A stretch of 64,000 bases of DNA from the NCBI GenBank assembly GCA_003254925.1, contig QANZ01052808.1, forward strand, positions 124,001 to 188,000. The letters are read 5' to 3'. The position numbers and the translations under genes were made by a program. Below, one piece after another: positions 57,822-64,000 of this stretch. Each line of letters begins with the position of its first letter. The first letter of the stretch is position 1. This DNA is from Chamaecrista fasciculata. Lineage: Eukaryota > Streptophyta > Magnoliopsida > Fabales > Fabaceae. The notes under the pieces are model-generated. The model did no database searches, had not been told where the DNA came from, and worked only from the letters and a program-made list of their open reading frames with translations.

Positions 57822-59835
57822 GTGTATATATGGGTATGGCACTATGACTTCGCTTTAATTTAGTACTTTGGTTCCCATGCAAACAATTGACTGGCTTCTT
57901 TGACCGTCCTTTGCTGTAAAATTTATACCATTTTCCTTTAACCCCACAATAAGATTCTTAATTTCACTTTTAATTAAACTCTAGTTAGCTATATATGTAC
58001 TACGTATGCATTACGTTTTCTTCTCTTTTGCTTTGTTTTCTGATAACCCAACATAATAAATTGCTACAAGAGTACTAATTTATCAAGCATATTGTCAATT
58101 ATGACTAATCACTAATCAAGATGTTATTTCAACAATACATTCTTCAGTGTCATTGTTTGTGCGTGACTTACTTTGTATCATGTCCAACAATTTATTAATT
58201 AGTATATATAATATTATATATCCCATGGGCCTTGACCTTTTTTTTTTCCCTTTTATGATCACAACAAATTTTCTTTTTCATACGTACGTGTTCAAAAAAA
58301 ATTTGAACACACAGGATATCATATTTAAATAATCAATCTATCAACTAAATTAGTGAAACCAAAGGCAAATTAAAACATGTAGACATGAATTTTAACTTTT
58401 AAATTCAACCCATTCAAGTTACAGGCAAGATTATTTATTCTAAAATTGTAAATGTAACAAAAGAAAAAAAAAAAAAAAAGTCTTGCATGAAGAAAGTTAA
58501 AAATTGAACAAAATTAGCGGAATTGGTGTTTGAAAATTTGAGTGACATAGATTGATGCACTTTTCATAGCTTTAAAAAGAAGTAATGGCCTTTTTCAGGA
58601 GAGAACATTCCTAAGCACAGATTGAGGCAGTAGTAAGTATAAGTTGAGCGAGTGACTATATATTGATTGGATATGTTTTTACTTTACTTTGAGCAAATCA
58701 AATAAAGGTGGTTGAAAATTAAAGGTAAAAAATATTTCATAAACATTGTGAATTAATATAGAAACCCGCCAATTATATGGTAAAAATATTGAATGAAGGC
58801 CTTGACCCTATGGCCTACAAGATCTTTTCTTTTACATGTTTTATAATGCAAAAAGATGGAAATTGAGTAAAAAGTGTAGATGAAAAAGCAAACATGTATA
58901 CTCAACAACTCACTTGCTTGTTTGCTTGTATTTCAAGGCTGAAATAAAATTAGTTTAATTCATGCCTTGGATTGGATGAGTTAAATTTGTTGTGGGGCTA
59001 CATCCTAATTTCACTTTAATTTCTATCTATCACATTACTTCTTTTTCTTTTTTAATTGATGTACATATCAAGTTAAGAAAAGTAAAACTGTGCATATATG
59101 TTAAACTGCAAACTTTACAGTTATACCCAAACAAATTTAACCCAACAAAAATAGATACTGTCAAATATTTTAGGCAATATATTAATTACTTAGCTTGTTT
59201 GGCTGATACCAAATATATATTCTTGACTTTTGGTAATATTAGGGTAAAATTTCATATTTTCTTTTCCCTTTTTCATGTCTTGATGTTAATTATTTATCAT
59301 TTAATCAATTGATTGTATGAACTATATATGAAGCTTGATATAAAGCGATCATTAATGTAATTATGATTTTGTCTTCCAATTTGTAGTATTGACAGTGCAT
59401 ATAACTATATATATACACAAAACAAATTAATACACTAGGAAGTACGAAATTGAAGTACATGTAGGAGTGACCCATACCATATATATAAATAGAAATTAAA
59501 AGAGTAGTTGATAGAAGAATGATGAAGAGTGATTTAATTACATAATAAAAAGTAATGATTGGGTTAAACTTGTCAACGAAAAAAGTCAAGAAAAAATAAG
59601 TAAGCCATGCGAGGTGGAAGGAGATTGGTCCACGTAATCAATGGTGGTGATCATTATGAATGTTGCATTGCATGGTACACATGTCATGATGGCGCTCAGG
59701 GGCATAATGGTAATCTCTCACCATAGGGGGCAACCCCCAACGCGTGGGGGGATTCACTATCATGGGAGCCACTCCCCTCTTGCAATATTTGCATGGCTAC
59801 ACTACACAATGTTTTTTTTTTTTTAGAAAAGAAAG
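57816..59835. other. AT-rich gene-poor spacer
   Basis: No supported coding region. A short GC-richer stretch around 59690-59780 carries GGGGGCAACCCCCAACGCG, a local hairpin. Confidence 0.45.
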
Positions 59836-59841
59836 TTTAAA

Positions 59842-60183
59842 GAGTAAACTAATAATTTGATAATTAAAAGATTACGATAACTCGATCTTTAAAAGATTGA
59901 AAAGCCTAAATTAATTTAGATTAAATTAACAATTTGGTCCTTGAAAGATCACTGAGCTGACAATTTAGTCCTTAAAAAATTAAAATGTACAATTTAATCC
60001 CTAAAAGATCAAAATGTTATACTTTTTAGTTCCTAACAGATTAAAATGATATATTATTTAGTCCATAAAAGGACTAATTAGTATACCCTTTTGATCTTTT
60101 AGGGACTAAATGTATATTTCAATCTTTCAAGGACCGAATTGTCAACTCGATGATCTTTCAGTGATCAAATTATTAGTTTACTC
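59842..60183. mobile_element. Fold-back MITE
   Basis: Left GAGTAAACTAATAATTTGAT pairs with right ATCAAATTATTAGTTTACTC. Internal repeats of AAAAGATTAAAATG and its complement alternate around a centre near 60075. No clear target duplication. Confidence 0.6.
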
Positions 60184-61075
60184 ATTAATTTATAAAAGAT
60201 TAAAATGATATACTCTTTAATTAATCTCCTTAAAAATTAAACCGATGTACTATTTTTGTTTATCAAAATGACTAATAAATATACAATTTTAATTTATTAG
60301 GTCAATTCAATGATCTTTCAAATATCAAATTATTAATTTATTTAAAAGTTTAAACATAAAAAGTTATCTATACTATGAATGGAATATTATGCCAGAGATA
60401 ATTAAATTTAAAATAGTTTTAAATGTCAAATTAAAATTTAAGGAAATTTCGTGCAACATTAAGTAATTTAACATAATCTAAATTATTATGATTATTGAAA
60501 ACTCATGAAAGATGAAGTGTCAACTGTCAATTAAGTGTATGCTTGATATGAAATAACCTATCAATTTCGAGTTTTATATATGCTCTGCTATCAGTACTCT
60601 GTTTTGATTTCTTCTTTAGTTTTTTTTTTTCTTCACAAGAAGTAACAAGTTATAAATGAATGCGAAAATGCAAGTAAGTGAATTAGATTTGGTGGTTAAT
60701 GTGTTGATGATGAACTATAGGAGCGAAATTTTGGGTAGCTAGATATTAATTAACAATGAAAAGAATTATATATATGTTGGATAAATGAATGCGGAGGATA
60801 AAAATTAATATGAGTAGGTTTCCAGAGTGGAAACACATGCAAAGGAATTGAAGGAAGTTAATTAGAGTTCCCACAAAAAGTTGCAAGAAAAGAAGTACTA
60901 AAAAGAAGAGAGAAAAAAAAAAAAAGAAAGAAAACATGATTATTAATTTTGGTTCCAATCCCTTTTCCTGAAGAACTGCATATGCTTTTGACTATGTTGG
61001 GTGTGTTTCCATATGGTCCAACCGCGTTATGCTAATGCTGATGCAATCCAGTTTGCTAACACCTCAAGAAACTCA
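60184..61075. other. AT-rich spacer
   Basis: No gene recognised. Confidence 0.45.
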
Positions 61076-62428
61076 GGGCGTGTTTGGCATCACCATCATC
61101 CAAATTTCATCTCATTCAATCTTAATCTCATCTTAGAATTGGATGAACAGTAATGGTTGGGTGTTTTTTGGAACCTCCATCTCATCTCATCTCATCTCAT
61201 CCACATCATCATCTCATTCACAACATCATCTCATTTTCTCTTACAATTACTAATCTATCCCTACTTATACACCTATAATTATCTATACTTTAATACAAAT
61301 ATAAAAAAAAGAACTAGACAAAATAGTAATTTTACNNNNNNNNNNNNNNNNNNNNNNNNNNNNNNNNNNNNNNNNNNNNNNNNNNNNNNNNNNNNNNNNN
61401 NNNNNNNNNNNNNNNNNNNNNNNNNNNNNNNNNNNNNNNNNNNNNNNNNNNNNNNNNNNNNNNNNNNNNNNNNNNNNNNNNNNNNNNNNNNNNNNNNNNN
61501 NNNNNNNNNNNNNNNNNNNNNNNNNNNNNNNNNNNNNNNNNNNNNNNNNNNNNNNNNNNNNNNNNNNNNNNNNNNNNNNNNNNNNNNNNNNNNNNNNNNN
61601 NNNNNNNNNNNNNNNNNNNNNNNNNNNNNNNNNNNNNNNNNNNNNNNNNNNNNNNNNNNNNNNNNNNNNNNNNNNNNNNNNNNNNNNNNNNNNNNNNNNN
61701 NNNNNNNNNNNNNNNNNNNNNNNNNNNNNNNNNNNNNNNNNNNNNNNNNNNNNNNNNNNNNNNNNNNNNNNNNNNTTTGGATCAAAATGAACCATTGACC
61801 AAACATTTTTGTGTTGTTTTGTTATTTGCATTATGGTCCTTAAACTATTCTTTGTTATTTTTTTTCGTTGTATTTCACAAATAGATCCGATTATTGATGA
61901 CTGGGATTTCGTGTAAGCCCCAAGTTATCATTTACACATGTTAGGGATTGATTAATAGGACCAGTACAAATTTATGGACCAAATTGTATTCTTAAAATTA
62001 ATTCCAATATTATTTTCATTTTGGCCCTTCATCTCATCCACTTGGATTGACCTCTAACCCTTCATCCAAAATTTTCTCATCCTCACGCTTTCCAATAGCA
62101 TATCACACTTTCCAATATCATCTCATCTCAATATCATTCCAATCAAACCACACCCAAACACCTATATCATCTCATCTCATTATCTCCATCTCATCTCATT
62201 ATTTCTTACCATTTCTACCCCTATACAAATTAAAAAAATCCATAAACCTATTTCAACCAACCACAATCATTACATACCCTTTTATATAATTTCACACCCT
62301 ATTTAACATCATTTTTTCTAAAATCACCCAAACACCAATACATCATTTCATCTCATCCAATTCAAACTTAATCTCATCTTATTCCATAAACTTGACTTGG
62401 ATTGAAATAGTATGCCCCAAACAGGCCC
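61076..62428. mobile_element. PIF/Harbinger-like element containing an assembly gap
   Basis: Left end GGGCGTGTTTGGC and right end (complement GGGCCTGTTTGGGG) are inverted. TCA flanks both sides (61073-61075, 62429-62431). Subterminal CATCTCATCTCAT repeats occur on both sides. A further copy's end is at 1-83. Part of the interior is unknown (N run), and just after it a TTTGGATCAAAATGAACC sequence suggests another inserted repeat. Confidence 0.7.
61336..61775. other. Assembly gap (440 N)
   Basis: Run of undetermined bases. Open frames crossing it are artefacts. Confidence 0.99.
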
Positions 62429-62483
62429 TCAACTATTCTTTTTTTTTTTTGTTTGCTCAAAACTCAACTATTCATTATGCCAA

Positions 62484-62484
62484 N

Positions 62485-62547
<63 letters not shown>
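62484..62547. repeat. Poly-A run beginning at an ambiguous base
   Basis: About 63 consecutive A follow the N at 62484. It is probably an unresolved homopolymer or a scaffold join. Confidence 0.9.
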
Positions 62548-62549
<2 letters not shown>

Positions 62550-62699
62550 AAAGCAAATCCTGCATTTCCCGTCTCATTATGCCATAATTTTAAGCCTTTC
62601 ATCTTTTTTATTCATCAAGTAATTTACAAATAAGACAACAAATTAAATAATGTTGGTGTCCTACATCTACAAATTAAATACACAGTTTTCTATCTGTTA

Positions 62700-63082
62700 A
62701 TATTTTCTTAATTTTCTTAAATAAGTGACACTTTGGTATCATATTTTTTGCACTATTAACATTTTAATACATTTTTCTTTTAAAAGTGATATTTTAGTAT
62801 TATATTATTTGCACGGTTAACACTTTAATACCCTAACAAAGATAGAACAAAGTAACAAATCGTGAAAGAATATGGTACCAAAGTGAAATCGGTCCATAGA
62901 ATAGGATACTAAAGTATTAACGGTGCAAAGAATAAGATACCACCAAAATGTCACTTTTGAAAGAACAAGATACCAAAATGTTAATGGTGCAAAGAACATG
63001 GTAGCAAAGTCTCACTTTTGAAAGAACTGAGTCCCAAAGTGAAGTCGGTCCATAGAACATGGTACCTAAGTGTAATTTACCC
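62700..63082. mobile_element. Degraded relative of the MITE at 8322-8751
   Basis: The right end GGTACCTAAGTGTAATTTACCC matches the terminus of the NLR-intron element. Internal ATGGTACCAAAGTG and GGTGCAAAGAACATGGTA words are iterated on the right, with complements such as CACTTTGGTATCAT on the left. The left terminus is eroded. Confidence 0.5.
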
Positions 63083-64000
63083 ATTTTTTTTAATATATAT
63101 ATATATATATGTGTGTGTGTGTATAGATATGGTGTGTTAATGTTTTAATAACATTTATATTATATATAACATGCATGTCTGTGTTAAAATTTTAAAAAAG
63201 GGGTTTGGTGGTAGTTTGACTGATGAATGCAGAGTCATTCCATTTGTGTGCTTGACCCTTAATGCTGAAAGGGCACATTAAATTCTACGTGAAATGAAAT
63301 CTGAAAGGTGCTGCTCTGTCACATGCACTCACTCACCAATATAGATATACATCTGCATTCACATATACATATGCATGTTGCTCTTCACATGTCCCCTTCT
63401 TACTTTTCATATATATATATATATAATTTCGTAATTTTTAATATATTTTTGTTCACATTATTAGTTTGGACTTTGAAATTAGCTAGAGAAACTCAGTCTT
63501 TAAGATTGTTATCAAATTTTGGTTTCTTCAAACAATCTTGACACCAGACATATGGCATAGATTATGGAATCATTTGTTCATCAACCACTTTGTGTGTAGA
63601 AACTGCAACCTATAATTTTGTTTCTATATTTGTTTTGATTAGTCAATTGCATAGTATTAGGTGTGGAAATTATAATTATTATTTTTCAATTAATTTCACC
63701 AACTAAATTTGAAAAGAGAGATCTGAGATTGATCATGATATATCTTAAACTAGATATGAAATTATGAACTTTGAAAATGAAAATACAATGATCCTTGGTC
63801 CTTCAACAATAATTTTTTAAATGATAAAGAAATAGATCACATGAAAATATAGAAAAGTACGTGTAATTGTTTTATTTCTTTAACGTTTGTAAGGGGTTCT
63901 GAAGATAAGCTATATATCTAGTTATCTACAACCACAAATATATGAATATGAACAAAAATAATAATAAAAGACCCTTTTTAAATTAAAATTTTATAATATT
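63083..64000. other. AT-rich spacer to the window end
   Basis: TA and TG dinucleotide tracts at 63096-63122 and 63409-63424. No gene recognised. Confidence 0.45.

Noticed and set aside
61157..61831. Open frames of 175-213 codons
   Set aside because: They consist mostly of N and are artefacts of the gap.
62392..62633. Poly-lysine frames
   Set aside because: Translation of a poly-A run.
1..64000. CRISPR arrays, bacterial operons, rRNA genes
   Set aside because: None seen. Repeats here are transposon arms, dinucleotide tracts or tandem duplications, and the sequence is plant nuclear DNA.

Overview
The window is nuclear DNA of a flowering plant, almost certainly a eudicot. It carries a TIR-type NLR (a class absent from grasses), spliced genes with GT/AG introns, AT-rich spacers, and many plant transposon relics (Gypsy and Copia LTRs, a LINE, and Mutator-, hAT- and PIF/Harbinger-like non-autonomous elements). 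The species cannot be fixed from sequence alone. Ambiguous bases and a 440-base N run show that it is a draft scaffold. || Layout. 1-6.3 kb: transposon debris, including a truncated terminal-inverted-repeat element at the left edge, a tRNA-derived SINE, two fold-back elements, a GC-rich LTR-like block with a perfect 59-bp tandem duplication, and two diverged copies of one segment about 4 kb apart. 6.4-14.6 kb: an eight-exon TIR-NBS-LRR gene. Its last three exons continue in frame into a TFIIS N-terminal-type helical domain, so it looks like an NLR with an integrated domain. A 7-base insertion at the GLPL motif breaks the frame. 16.4-19.5 kb: a nearly palindromic Mutator-like element and a hAT-like element nested in another element. 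21.2-22.4 kb: an intact single-exon purine permease gene. 22.5-25.1 kb: three fold-back elements. 25.4-27.8 kb: a PIF/Harbinger-like element carrying a captured early-nodulin-like phytocyanin fragment, inserted between two copies of a TATA-containing sequence. 28-33 kb: repeats and a Gypsy element reduced to one LTR plus gag. 33.4-43 kb: a tandem array of 2-oxoglutarate/Fe(II) dioxygenase genes with one intact copy, two pseudogenes and one exon-4 relic. 44-64 kb: mostly gene-poor, with a tRNA-like hairpin, an LTR-like block, a hAT-type element, a decayed LINE, a Copia solo LTR, fold-back elements and an assembly gap inside a terminal-inverted-repeat element. || Only two genes look fully intact: the purine permease (21230-22444) and the middle dioxygenase (36497-38464). 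The NLR is complete in domain content but frameshifted as assembled. Nothing indicates that these genes share a pathway; they are neighbours in a transposon-rich region. The strongest candidate for something unusual is the NLR/TFIIS-N fusion, followed by the phytocyanin fragment carried by a DNA transposon.
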